Assembly: GCA_029204045.2 (NCBI GenBank)
Contig: CM055077.1
Span: 7,579,221-7,643,220 of the forward strand
From: Tillandsia leiboldiana
Taxonomy: Eukaryota; Streptophyta; Magnoliopsida; Poales; Bromeliaceae
Reading direction: 5' to 3'
DNA: 64,000 nt
The translations under genes were made by a program, and so were the position numbers. Every line of letters starts with the position of its first letter. Positions within the stretch are counted from its first letter, which is position 1. This document shows positions 21,340-32,548 of the stretch, piece by piece. The notes below the pieces were generated by a model that did not search any database, had not been told where the DNA came from, and saw nothing but the letters and a program-made list of their open reading frames with translations.

Positions 21340-21772
21340 AGTGGGCACGACGAGCCGAGAAATAGCTAATCGTACCTACTGGGTACAATAATCTGCGGAT
21401 AGTAAGAGTCATAGGTAAAGCTGAATAAATAGCAGATCTACTGATAATCAACAAAATCCACAGATAACTGAATAAGCAGGTAATCAAGGGTAGTGAAACT
21501 GCAAGTAGTAAATGCTGGACATATATGTATGTAAACGAGATAATCAATCATGAACTGAGCAGTAAGGGTACAGGGTAAGATATCTATCAATAACAGCGCA
21601 AGATAATAAGAATGCGTCAATAAAAGAACTCAAGTACCCAATCGACGCCAGTATTGGTCCCAAGGACCTCAGGCTAAGCCACTGTACAGCACCCCATCCG
21701 CTGACATAACCTGCACTTACAGACGCCAAGCAGTCCTAGTGCAACAAGCTCACGGGTCTTTTCTCTAGACCA

Positions 21773-21817
21773 CTTTACCGGTAAAGAACACTATGACGGT
21801 GGCCAAACCGTCAGTGT
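21773..21817 (-). promoter_or_regulatory. Palindrome and hairpin module, LTR A3
   Basis: A perfect palindrome CTTTACCGGTAAAG (21773-21786) is followed by a stem of ACACT and GACGGT-type arms around the GGCCAA loop (21788-21817). Confidence 0.65.
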
Positions 21818-24800
21818 ACGTGAAGTACAGCAGTGCGTGGCAATCATCATGCTATGCTCAATCTCGCGGTCTAATGACCGGGTAGTCGGCAACAAGCCGA
21901 GGTATCCCAACAGGGAAACAATCATCTGTCTGTATCAATCAATCAGAATCAATCATGCATATCTGGATAAAGTCGTATGACAAGAGACATGAAACTAGCA
22001 GCAATAATCAATCAATCATGGTCTATCATGCATAACTGGAATATAAGCAAGTATCTCAGGGTATCAATGCAGTGTACTAACTGATAGCTACGAAGCATGA
22101 TCAGACCACAAGTATCAACTGTACTGAATAATGACAAGTAACAGGAAATGTCATAATCTATGAGTAGGTATACCCAATCAAGGCTAAGTCAAAAACAAGT
22201 GTCCAACTGGACTAAAGCAACCAGAGGGCCGAAAAGATAAAGCCCGGACCGAAGATAACCCACCTGAATGAAGGCAGATCCTCGAACTCCCGCTCTGCTA
22301 CTGGGAGGCTGGTGCTGAACAACTGGGCCCTGAATAAAAACTATAATCAGTAACAGACTCACACATACCCATCCCGACGACACGACAGTAGCGAAATGCT
22401 TATACGGAATACTATCGCTAGTTAACGGGACAAAAATCCGTTTTCCGATCAACACGAGCCCACGGAACTTTGACAAGATGGCCAGTAAGATATAAATACT
22501 GTCTAATGACAGCCAGTGTGTCCAATATCCATTTCGATCCATCATACATTTTTAATTTGCATAATTACACTATGTTTTAGCTTGTTTCGATCCGTTCTTG
22601 AGATCCGGGAATCCAAAAGCTGCGCCGTAACTTTCAGCGCGTTCGTTACGACGAGACGAAGCTCGTGCTCACAAGATTTGGGCCGAGCCCAGGCCCAAAT
22701 ACAAGTTGGCCCATAAACATTAGGGTACCAATTTATAACAATGTTATAACTTAACATATGCTAGATCTAAAGGTGATTTAACTGGAGCATGATGCTTAGT
22801 AGAGGTTGTAGACAGTGGGGCTCACCTGAAGCTAGCCGGAGACTGGCCGGAAAACTAGCCGGAGAAGCACCCACAAAAAGCCCAAGCTCGGGTTGGGGTA
22901 TTCTTGGATCAACCCAGGTTCAGATCTGCACCAGGGGTGAGCATGAGTTAAAGGAGGGTCCCATAAGAAGCTTGATCCATGTGGGGTCGAGCCCCGGCGG
23001 CCGGAGGCGGCGGCGGCCGGAGTTAAGCCCGTAACAGTGGTCTCGGGTGCAAGTTTGAACACCCAAACACAGAGACATTTCGGACCAAAACAAAAATGAT
23101 GGGAAGCTTGCATAGGGCCTTTGGATCTTACCTAGGTAGTTGCCGGAGTTCCAGACCGGCGGGGATGGCCGGAGGTGAGCTCCAAATCAGTCTCGGGTGC
23201 AATCCTGGGGTTCGCAAACCTATCGTTGAAGGGCCATGCAAGGTGATGGGGGAGCTTATAATGGTAATATGGTCCTACCTGGAAAGTTTCCCGGCGACCG
23301 GAGGAGACGGCGACGAGCGGCGGCGGAGCTCGGCCGAGATCAAGGGTCGTTAATGGCGGTTTCCGGCCAAGTGGCTCCGGGCCGGTGCGACTTGGACCAA
23401 ATCACTCCCCTCGACGCTAGGGAGCTTCCTGCAGTGGTGGCCGGTGTCGGGAGGCAACGCCGGCGCCGGACGACCGAGCTCGGCCAAGGTTGAAGAAGAC
23501 TGATTTCTAGGGCACGCTCGGTCGACTCCGATCCTCACCCGATGATGCCCAGACCTCGTGGAGGTGTTGCAGTCACCAAGTAGACGAAGTTCAACGGTGC
23601 TGATCTTAAGTTGGACGGTCGGATGACGGCGACGTCTGGCGGCGGCCAAAAACAGTAATTTCCGGTGACAACGCTCCCGCCGGCGACCGGGACGGCGGTA
23701 GCGGCTCAGCCTGCACCCGGATGACCTCCACGGCGTCAGGAGCACATAGATCTAGTCCAAAAACCAAAACTAAAACAAAAGTTCCATAACCCACCTTCAC
23801 CGGAGTTTGGAGAGGAGATGCTGCCCTCCGCGGCGGCGCAGGGCGGTGGCCGACCCCGGGTTCACCACAGTTCGGTTGCGCCACCTCAGGGAACTCCACA
23901 GATGGGTTCTTGATCCTCCAAAGCCCTTCCCAAGAACCTTCTTCCCAACAACCCGAGAGAGAGAATTGTTTCTTGAAGCTTTTCCTCTCCGGCGAGGGAG
24001 AGCGGCGGCCGGCGGTGTAACCGTCGAGGAGATAGCAGAGGAAGAGGAAGGGACCAAGGATGGTCGCTGGGTGCAAGGGATAGGTTTAGGGTTTGTTTAG
24101 AGAGACCCTGTGCGTATTTTTCCTATATATAGAATAGGAACATTTGCTTAAAAGCCCTCGAACTCTCAATGTTTCAATGCCAGGTCCCTCCCAGCACTTT
24201 CTGTTTCCCAATTAGGTCCTTAACCAGGAGTGGCACGCAATTCGAGGCAAAAAGAATAGGGTTTATTGTGCAAAAACCCTATTTTCCGTCTTATTTCACG
24301 CTTTTCGAGGTGATCCGATCGTCGAAACAGAAAATGGACTGCGCCATGACGTCCGGCTCGACGAGACCTATCAGGTAGCGATTTCAGATTTTCAAAGAAA
24401 TACCCAGATAAAATCTCGGTCCATAAAATACAGTTCCGAATTACAGTTATCGCGCTTTTCGAAACTCTAGGGTCGTCAAACAGAATTTCCGTCAATGCCA
24501 TTGCGTTCAGAATGACGAAACCGTTCGAATCGACTACCTGGATCGCTATGTTCGGAGTCCGGACAGCGAATCGGCTAGCGTTGGCACTTAGGGGAAATCG
24601 AATTTAGTGTTTACTGTTCATGCACTATTCATTTTAAGTCGCGGGTCCCGCCCGCTTCTTCGCTGAATTCTGGAAGATCTGACCGTCGGATCAAAACATG
24701 CTTAATATGGTTTTCACTCGGTTCAGCGAGACGGTCATGCCGGTGATCTCGGATTTTCGAGATTAGGCTCGGATTGAAAAGCAACATTTTAGTCTCATAA

Positions 24801-24910
24801 CTGTGCAATTTACACAGTAGGAAAAGGGGTCAACTTATGATTCGAAATTTTCAACTTGGCCTTCATTCATCTTCTTTTATTTATTTACAATAAAAATTCA
24901 AATTCTTACA

Positions 24911-24959
24911 ATCGCATCCGCCAACGTTGTGCCGGCCGGCCCTCTTATGGCGCCGCCCT
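24911..24959 (-). rRNA. 5' end and promoter of split 5S unit 5
   Basis: The first nine nucleotides of the split 5S gene (24911-24919 on the plus strand, including the duplicated five) are followed by the GC-rich upstream promoter block. The assembly gap cuts it off. Confidence 0.8.
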
Positions 24960-25059
24960 NNNNNNNNNNNNNNNNNNNNNNNNNNNNNNNNNNNNNNNNN
25001 NNNNNNNNNNNNNNNNNNNNNNNNNNNNNNNNNNNNNNNNNNNNNNNNNNNNNNNNNNN
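24960..25059. other. Assembly gap (100 N) inside the 5S array
   Basis: Exactly 100 N. About 530 bp of spacer would be missing if only one unit is interrupted, but any number of whole units could be hidden here. Confidence 0.99.
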
Positions 25060-25201
25060 TTAAGATTCGAAAATAATATTTTGAAGTTTGTCATTTGAAA
25101 AATGAAAATTTACATTTAATTTTAAATCTAGAATAAAAAATAAAAAAAATTTAAAATTTGAGTCCGAAATCAAAACAGCCGGAAAAATTTGCAAAATAAT
25201 G

Positions 25202-25321
25202 GGGGATGCAACACGAGGACTTCCCAAGGGGTCACCCACCCTAGTACTACTCTCGCCCAAGCACACTTAACTACGGAATTCTGATGGGATCCGGTGCTTT
25301 AGTGCTGGTATGATCGCATCC
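25202..25321 (-). rRNA. 5S rRNA gene, unit 6
   Basis: Full length with four differences, mostly C to T on the RNA strand (at about positions 44 and 49 and in the 3' arm), plus A83 to G shared with unit 2. Its spacer (GAA)n tract ends in GATGATGAT, unlike the others. Confidence 0.85.
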
Positions 25322-26018
25322 AGCAACATTGTGCCGGCCGGCCCTCTTATGGCGCCGCCTCGCGCCCGGTTCGGCAAGGCGGCCATAGCTTCGCGCGCGG
25401 GCGCCCGTTTTGGACGTGCAGTGCATAGAAGAAGAAGAAGAAGATGATGATGAAGGCTCAACGTCCAATTTCGGTAAGCGGTAATAGTTTGGTCCGAATT
25501 GATTTTGCCTAAAGACTGTCGCGCGTTTGGCTGAGTTTAGACGGAAAGTTTATTTTTTAAAACAATCTGGTAAAAAATTTCTCTGTTTACTAATAATATT
25601 TTTTTCTAAATCTTATTTTAGAATAATTTGAATTTCGAATTGAAATTTAATTTTGCACAAGAAAATTTAAAATTCGACATTTTAATTTAAAATATTAATT
25701 TATAATTTGAAATTTCAAAATTTGTATTTTAAATTTTTAAATCAAAATTTAAATTTTAAATATAAAGTCTAAAATCAAAATTTAAAAATTGAAAATTTAA
25801 AGGTAAAATTAAAAGTAAAAATTGCAATTTGAAATATCAAATCTACATTTTTAAATATTTATATTTTTAAACTTAAAATTTAAGATTCGAAATAATATTT
25901 TGAAATTTGCCATTTGAAAAATTAAAATTTACATTTAATTTTAAATCTAGAATAAAAAAAAAAAAAATTAAAATTTGAGTCCGAAATCAAAACAGCCGGA
26001 AAAATTTGCAAAATAATG

Positions 26019-26138
26019 GGGGATGCAACACGAGGACTTCCCAGGGGGTCACCCATCCTAGTTCTACTCTCACCCAAGCACACTTAACTGCAAAGTTCTA
26101 ATATGATCCGATGCTTTAGTGCTGGTATGATCACATCG
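26019..26138 (-). pseudogene. 5S rRNA gene, unit 7, most decayed
   Basis: About ten differences from consensus in 120 bp, most of them C to T or G to A, including changes in the 5' terminal stem (RNA nucleotides 1 and 5) and at 46-47 beside box A. The upstream promoter block also has changes next to the start site. The terminal helix would be weakened, so this is probably not a functional gene although spacer and position are normal. Confidence 0.85.
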
Positions 26139-26841
26139 AATAATTTTGTGCCGGCCGGCCCTCTTATGGCGCCGCCTCGCGCCCGGTTCGGCAAGACGGC
26201 CATAGCTTCGCGCGCGGGCGCCCGTTTTGGACGTGCAGCGCATAGAAGAAGAAGAAGAAGAAGAAGAAGAAGAAGGCTCAACGTCCAATTTCGGTAAGCG
26301 GTAATAGTTTGGTCCGAATTGATTTTGCCTAAAGACTGTCGCGCGTTTGGCTGAGCTTAGACGGAAAGTTTATTTTTTAAAACAATCTGGTAAAAAATTT
26401 CTCTGTTTGCTAATAATATTTTTTTCTAAATCTTATTTTAGAATAATTTTAATTTCGAATTGAAATTTAAATTTGCACAAGAAAATTTAAAATTCGACAT
26501 TTTAATTTAAAATATTAATTTATAATTTGAAATTTCAAAATTTGCATTTTAAATTTTTAAATCAAAATTTAAATTTTCAATTTAAAGGCTAAAATCAAAA
26601 ATTTAAAAATTGAAAATTTAAAGGTAAAATTAAAAGTAAAAATTACAATTTGAAATATCAAATCTACATTTTTAAATATTTATATTTTTAAACTTAAAAT
26701 TTAAGATTCGAAAATAATATTTTGAAATTTGTCATTTGAAAAAGTAAAATTTACAGTTAATTTTAAATCTAGAATAAAAAGAAAAAAAATTTAAAATTTT
26801 AGTGCGAAATCAAAACAGCCGGGAAAATTTGCAAAATAATG

Positions 26842-26961
26842 GGGGATGCAACAAAAGGACTTCCCAGAGGGTCACCCATCCTAGTACTACTCTCGCCCAG
26901 GCACACTTAACTGCAGAGTTCTGATGGGATCCGGTGCTTTAGTGCTGTTAAGATCGCATCC
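26842..26961 (-). pseudogene. 5S rRNA gene, unit 8, decayed
   Basis: About seven differences, including two adjacent changes near nucleotides 11-15 (ATACCAGC altered), one in the box A to intermediate-element region and two in the 3' arm. Full length and in register with the array. Confidence 0.8.
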
Positions 26962-27668
26962 AACAACATTGTGCCGGCCGGCCCTCTTATGGCGCCGCCT
27001 CGCGCCCGGTTCGGCAAGGCGGCCATAGCTTCGCGCGCGGGCGCCCGTTTTGGACGTGCAGCGCATAGAAGAAGAAGAAGAAGAAGAAGAAGAAGAAGAA
27101 GAAGGCTCAACGTCCAATTTCGGTAAGCGGTAATAGTTTGGTCCGAATTGATTTTGCCTAAAGATTGTCGCGCGTTTGGCTGAGCTTAGACGGAAAGTTT
27201 ATTTTTTAAAACAATCTGGTAAAAGATTTCTCTGTTTGCTAATAATATTTTTTTCTAAATCTTATTTTAGAATAATTTGAATTTCGAATTGAAATTTAAA
27301 TTTGCACAAGAAAATTTAAAATTCGACATTTTAATTTAAAATATTAATTTATAATTTGAAATTTCAAAATTTGCATTTTAAATTTTTAAATCAAAATTTA
27401 AATTTTCAATTTAAAGTCTAAAATCAAAATTTAAAAATTGAAAATTTAAAGGTAAAATTAAAAGTAAAAATTGCAATTTGAAATATCAAATCTACATTTT
27501 TAAATATTTATATTTTTAAACTTAAAATTTAAGATTCGAAAATAATATTTTGAAATTTGTCATTTGAAAAAATAAATTTACATTTAATTTTAAATCTAGA
27601 ATATAAAAAAAAAAAATTTAAAATTTGAGTCCGAAATCAAAACAGCCGGGAAAATTTGCAAAATAATG

Positions 27669-27788
27669 GGGGATGCAACACGAGGACTTCCCAGGGGGTG
27701 ACCAATCCTAGTGCTACTCTCGCCCAAGCACACTTAACTGCGGAGTTCTGATAGGTTCCGATGCTTTTGTGCTTGTATGATCGCATCC
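27669..27788 (-). pseudogene. 5S rRNA gene, unit 9, decayed
   Basis: About eight differences, several of them transversions clustered in nucleotides 14-36, plus three in and just before box C (GGGTGACC altered). TFIIIA binding and loop structure would both be affected. Confidence 0.8.
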
Positions 27789-28499
27789 GACAACATTGTG
27801 CCGGCCGGCCCTCTTATGGCGCCGCATCGCGCCCGGTTCAGCAAGGCGGCCATAGCTTCGCGCGCGGGCGCCCGTTTTGGACGTGCAGCGCATAGAAGAA
27901 GAAGAAGAAGAAGAAGAAGAAGAAGAAGAAGAAGGCTCAACGTCCAATTTCGGTAAGCGGTAATAGTTTGGTCCGAATTGATTTTGCCTAAAGACTGTCG
28001 CGCGTTTGGTTGAGCTTAGACGGCAAGTTTATTTTTTAAAACAATCTGGTAAAAAATTTCTCTGTTTGCTAATAATATTTTTTTCTAAATCTTATTTTAG
28101 AATAATTTGAATTTCGAGTTGAAATTTAAATTTGCACAAGAAAATTTAAAATTCGACATTTTAATTTAAAATATTAATTTATAATTTGAAATTTCAAAAT
28201 TTGCATTTTAATTTTTTAAATCAAAATTTAAATTTTCAATTTAAAGTCTAAAATCAAAATTTAAAAGTTGAAAATTTAAATGTAAAATTAAAAGTAAAAA
28301 TTGCAATTTGAAATATCAAATCTACATTTTTAAATATTTATATTTTTAAACTTAAAATTTAAGATTCGAAAATAATATTTTGAAATTTGTCATTTGAAAA
28401 ATTAAAATTACATTTAATTTTAAATCTAGAATAAATAAAAAAAAAAATTTAAAATGTGAGTCCGAAATGAAAACAGCCGGGAAAATTTGCAAAATAATG

Positions 28500-28619
28500 G
28501 GTGATGCAACACGAGGACTTCCTAAGGGGTCACCCATCCTAGTACTACTCTCGCCCAAGCACACTTAACTGCGGAGTTCTGATAAGATCCGGTGCTTTAG
28601 TGCTGGTATGATCGCATCC
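28500..28619 (-). rRNA. 5S rRNA gene, unit 10
   Basis: About five differences: two C to T at 34-36, two in the box C 3' flank (nucleotides 96-100) and one in the terminal C run. Box A is intact. Possibly transcribable. Confidence 0.75.
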
Positions 28620-29312
28620 TACAACATTGTGCCGGCCGGCCCTCTTATGGCGCGGCCTCGCGCCCGGTTCGGCAAGGCGGCCATAGCTTCGCGCGCGGGC
28701 GCCCGTTTTGGACGTGCAGCGCATAGAAGAAGAAGAAGAAGAAGAAGAAGGCTCAACGTCCAATTTCGGTAAGCGGTAATAGTTTGGTCCGAATTGATTT
28801 TGCCTAAAAACTGTCGCGCGTTTGGTTGAGCTTAGACGGAAAGTTTATTTTTTAAAACAATCTGGTAAAAAATTTCTCTGTTTGCTAATAATATTTTTTT
28901 CTAAATCTTATTTTAGAATAATTTGAATTTCGAATTGAAATTTAAATTTGCACAAGAAAATTTAAAATTCGACATTTTAATTTAAAATATTAATTTATAA
29001 TTTGAAATTTCAATATTTGCATTTTAAATTTTTAAATCAAAATTTAAATTTTCAATTTAAAGTCTAAAATCAAAATTTAAAAATTGAGAATTTAAAGGTA
29101 AAATTAAAAGTAAAAATTGCAATCTGAAATATCAAATCTACATTTTTAAATATTTATATTTTTAAACTTAAAATTTAAGATTCGAAAATAATATTTTGAA
29201 ATTTGTCATTTGAAAAATTAAAATTTACATTTAATTTTAAATCTAGAATAAAAAAAAAAATTTAAAATTTGAGTCCGAAATCAAAACAGCCGGAAAAATT
29301 TACAAAATAATG

Positions 29313-29432
29313 GGGGATGCAACAAGAGGACTTCCCAGGGGGTCACCCATCCCAGTACTACTCTCGCTCAAGCACACTTAACTGCGGAGTCCTGATGGGA
29401 TCCGGTGCTTTAGTGCTGGTAAGATCGCATTC
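29313..29432 (-). rRNA. 5S rRNA gene, unit 11
   Basis: About six differences, including nucleotide 2 of the RNA, A12 to T, a change at 66 between box A and the intermediate element, and one at the start of box C. G108 to T is shared with units 5 and 12, showing partial homogenisation among neighbours. Confidence 0.75.
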
Positions 29433-30126
29433 GACAACATTGTGCCGGCCGGCCCTTTTATGGCGCCGCCTCGCGCCCGGTTCGGCAAGGCGGCCATAAC
29501 TTCGCGCGCGGACGCCCGTTTTGGACGTGCAGCGCATAGAAGAAGAAGAAGAAGAAGAAGAAGGCTCAACGTCCAATTTCGGTAAGCGGTAATAGTTTGG
29601 TCCGAATTGATTTTGCCTAAAGACTGTCGCGCGTTTGGCTGAGCTTAGACGGAAAGTTTATTTTTTAAAACAATCTGGTAAAATTTTTTTCTGTTTGCTA
29701 ATAATATTTTTTTCTAAATCTTATTTTAGAATAATTTGAATTTCGAATTGAAATTTAAATTTGCACAAGAAAATTTAAAATTCGACATTTTAATTTAAAA
29801 TATTAATTTATAATTTAAAATTTTAAAATTTGCATTTAAAATTTTTAAATCAAAATTTAAATTTTCAATTTAAAGTCTAAAATCAAAATTTAAAAATTGA
29901 AAATTTAAAGGTAAAATTAAAAGTAAAAATTGCAATTTGAAATATCAAATCTACATTTTTAAATATTTATATTTTTAAACTTAAAATTTAAGATTCGAAA
30001 ATAATATTTTGAAATTTGTCATTTGAAAAATTAAAATTTACATTTAATTTTAAATCTAGAATAAAAAAAAAAAGTTTAAAATTTGAGTCCGAAATCAAAA
30101 CAGCCGGGAAAATTTGCAAAATAATA

Positions 30127-30246
30127 GGGGATGCAACAAGAGGACTTCCCAGGGGGTCACCCATCCTAGTACTACTCTCGCCCAAGCACACTTGACTGCG
30201 GAGTTCTGATGGGATCCGGTGCTTTAGTGCTGGTATGATCGCATCC
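30127..30246 (-). rRNA. 5S rRNA gene, unit 12
   Basis: Two differences only: T53 to C inside box A, and G108 to T. It is otherwise identical to consensus and has an intact upstream region and a full spacer on its promoter side. It is the last complete gene before the array breaks into the chromovirus LTR. Confidence 0.88.
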
Positions 30247-30280
30247 AACAACATTATGCCGGCCGGCCCTCTTATGGCGC
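30247..30280 (-). promoter_or_regulatory. Upstream promoter of 5S unit 12 (representative)
   Basis: Reading upstream from the start there is an ATAA element at about -29 to -26. The array consensus also has GC at -13/-12 and C at -1, the positions known for plant 5S upstream elements; unit 12 itself shows small changes near the start. The block is rich in CpG and GGCCGGCC, so it is a ready target for DNA methylation. The downstream side has TTTT within 15 nt of the 3' end as a Pol III stop. Confidence 0.65.
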
Positions 30281-30350
30281 CGCCTCGCGCCCGGTTCGGC
30301 AAGGCGGCCAAAGCTTCGCGCGCGCGCGCCCGTTTTGGACGTGCAGCGCA

Positions 30351-30390
30351 TAGAAGAAGAAGAAGAAGAAGAAGAAGAAGAAGAAGAAGG
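30351..30390. repeat. (GAA)n microsatellite in each 5S spacer
   Basis: A GAA run lies about 110 bp upstream of every 5S start. Other copies lie near 11810, 12637, 13450, 14277, 20198, 25428, 26245, 27067, 27895, 28727 and 29539. Repeat number varies from about 5 to 14. It produces spurious open frames encoding poly-Ser or poly-Leu, or poly-Arg on the other strand, and these are not genes. Confidence 0.9.
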
Positions 30391-30950
30391 CTCAACGTCC
30401 AATTTCGGTAAGCGGTAATAGTTTGGTCCGAATTGATTTTGCCTAAAGATTGTCGCGCGTTTGGCTGAGCTTAGACGTAAAGTTTATTTTTTAAAACAAT
30501 CTGGTAAAAAATTTCTCTGTTTGTTAATAATATTTTTTTCTAAATCTTATTTTAGAATAATTTGAATTTCGAATTGAAATTTAAATTTGCACAAGAAAAA
30601 TTTAAAATTCGATATTTTAATTTAAAATATTAATTTATAATTTGAAATTTCAAAATTTGCATTTTAAATTTTTAAATCAAAATTTAAATTTTCAATTTAA
30701 AGTCTAAAATAAAAATTTAAAAATTGAGAATTTAAAGGTAAAATTAAAAGTAAAAATTACAATTTGAAATATCAAATCTACATTTTTAAATATTTATTTT
30801 TTTAAACTTAAAATTTAAGATTCAAAAATAATATTTTGAAATTTGTCATTTGAAAAATTAAAATTTACATTTAATTTTAAATCTAGAATAAAAAAAAAAA
30901 TTAAAATTTGAGTCCGAAATCAAAACAGCCGGGAGAATTTGCAAAATAAT

Positions 30951-32459
30951 GGGGCTGCTGCCGCGCGGGGCTGCTGCCGCGCCGCTGCATGCCCGAGCGG
31001 GGCTGGTGCCCGCGCGGGGCTGCCTCTGCTGCCGCGCTGCTTGCGCACCCGCGCGGGGCTGCCGCGCGCACCCGCGCGTGGGAGGCAACCCGCGCAGGGC
31101 TGCTGCCGCGCCGCTGCATGCCCTCGCGGGGCTGTCACTTGCACCACGCCGCCGCGCCGCGTTGTTCTGGCGCCGTGTCAGGTCGGGTTTTGGTGTTATC
31201 CGTCTTTTGTCGGACAGGGGTCGGGACTACTATTTTCGCGGGGTACGGTTTAGTTTACTCATGTTTCTTTTTGGGGGACTCTTTTGAGGTCCGGGAATCT
31301 TTCGAAGGCGCGGGACGATTTCAGGTGTTTCGGTTGACGCTTTCTATGGTGGGTACCCTTTCCTGTGTTTTGGTGTATGGTTTCGTTTGTAATATGTAAG
31401 AGTAAGTTGATATGCTAATGACTCTAGACTAACCCCTGTTCGCACGAGTATTCCTGTATTTACTATCTGTTGCGATTGAACGTCGCGGTGCTCTATGCTA
31501 CATTTTTATCATGTCACTATGCTCATGGCTGCTTCACGCACACCAGCGGTTTGGCCACCGCACTGGTGTACTTTTCCGGAGAGGTGGTACGTTGACCCGT
31601 GAACCCCACAAAGTGACGTAGTGGGCCCCTATAGGTGGGGGGTTAAAAGCAACATGGTGAGAGCGGGGCGTATTTCTAAGGTAGGTGCTCGGAGCGGTGC
31701 GTATTTCTGAGACAGGTGCTCAGTTCTGACTTTTGCAGGGGGGTTGCGTTGGACTACATGAGGGGGAGTGGGGATGCTCTGGTCTTTCGGTTTGCGATAC
31801 TCTTAGTTGTTTTTAGCATCTTGCACTCTTTACGTTACTCTTTATTCTTCGTGTCACTGACTTCCCACACCGTGACAGGTTCAGTCAGGGGTGGGATCCG
31901 GGACGACGGTGAGGCTGCGACTAGAAGGATTTAGCCTTTTCTTGGCTGGTGACTTCTTCCCTTTTTCTTAGCTGTTATTTCAGTTGGTTAGACTTTGTGC
32001 TTGTGTCTCTATTTTTGTGGATGGTGTGGATGATGGGATGGACTTGTGATATTGTGATTGACCGGTTTTACTTATGCGTTTTGGACGGCCGTTTTAAAAT
32101 ACAGAAAAGAGATTGTGAAATCGTTTTAAAAACGGGGTGTCGTGTAGACACCGTTTTGTAAATATGTGGTTTTATCCTTTCAAAACTGAATGCCATTCGA
32201 AAAAGAGATTGCGAAAACGTTGTAAAAACAAGGTGTCGTGTGGGCACCATTTTCCTAACCCGTGGCTTTATCCTTTCAAACTTCCGTTGGTCAATGTAAT
32301 TGTGGAATGTTTAATAGTTATTCTTTTAGTCTTCGTCTTGACTGGTGTGGTTAAAGTATAAGTTGTGAATGTGACGCCGTACACATACAAAGGAGACTTT
32401 GTCCATTTGTGGGGTGACTTTGTATGTGTGGCGGGTCTGGGCACGTGCCGGAAGGAGGG

Positions 32460-32496
<37 letters not shown>

Positions 32497-32530
32497 TACA
32501 CGTTTTCCGCTTAACCCTCGGGGCATGACA
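30951..32530 (+). mobile_element. Chromovirus B 5' LTR, 5'-truncated
   Basis: The sequence matches the 3' LTR (46220-49168) from the GC minisatellite to the end GGGGCATGACA. The first part of the LTR and most minisatellite units are missing. The left edge joins 5S DNA at GGGG. The last 1.36 kb is nearly identical to the 3' LTR by eye. It contains the hairpin and palindrome module at 31541-31584 and an A tract near 32465-32494 before the end. Confidence 0.9.
31541..31584 (+). promoter_or_regulatory. Hairpin and palindrome module, LTR B 5'
   Basis: CACCAGCGGT, loop TTGGCC, ACCGCACTGGTG pairs as two five-pair stems around a 2-nt bulge. CTTTTCCGGAGAGG follows, a near-palindrome. The stem sequence differs from family A but the pairing is kept. 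Confidence 0.65.
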
Positions 32531-32537
32531 GATTTTA

Positions 32538-32548
32538 TGATATCAGAG
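32538..32548 (+). other. Primer-binding site of chromovirus B
   Basis: TGATATCAGAG, seven bases after the LTR, differs by one base from the usual TGGTATCAGAG complement of initiator tRNA-Met. Confidence 0.8.

Larger units (their letters stand above)
20921..24910 (-). mobile_element. Solo LTR of chromovirus family A, copy 3, inside a 5S gene
   Basis: 3,990 bp from TGTCACGCCCC to TTCTTACA, with a perfect 5-bp duplication ATCGC. No primer site, polypurine tract or coding domain is present. The block order matches copy 2 without its tandem repeats or Cassandra. It holds the UCCG hairpin (21318-21339), the palindrome and hairpin module (21773-21817), and donor-like GT motifs facing the sense strand at about 22821, 23130, 23275 and 23791. 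Confidence 0.94.
11726..30954 (-). repeat. Tandem 5S rDNA array, twelve genes, with two solo LTR insertions
   Basis: Twelve 120-bp 5S sequences, all on the minus strand, repeat every 813-834 bp once insertions are subtracted. The spacer has a GC-rich CpG-dense promoter-proximal block, a (GAA)n tract, a block containing GACTGTCGCGCG, and about 500 bp of nearly pure AT. Both ends are broken: the left against copia protease and the right against a chromovirus LTR, at the first GGGG of what would be gene 13. The gap at 24960-25059 lies inside one unit, so unit number and length there are uncertain. The solo LTRs at 14343-19436 and 20921-24910 are insertions, not spacer. Confidence 0.95.

Noticed and set aside
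24856..25098. 80-codon frame crossing the gap
   Set aside because: Open only because N is read as unknown residues.
12409..30246. CRISPR array or satellite of unknown type as explanation of the 820-bp repeats
   Set aside because: The 120-bp conserved core is 5S rRNA on the minus strand with all three internal promoter boxes.
30172..30402. Repeated open frames encoding poly-Ser, poly-Leu or poly-Arg proteins in every 5S unit
   Set aside because: They come from reading the (GAA)n tract and 5S sequence. Their recurrence reflects array homogenisation, their lengths follow repeat number, and the starts are mostly non-ATG.
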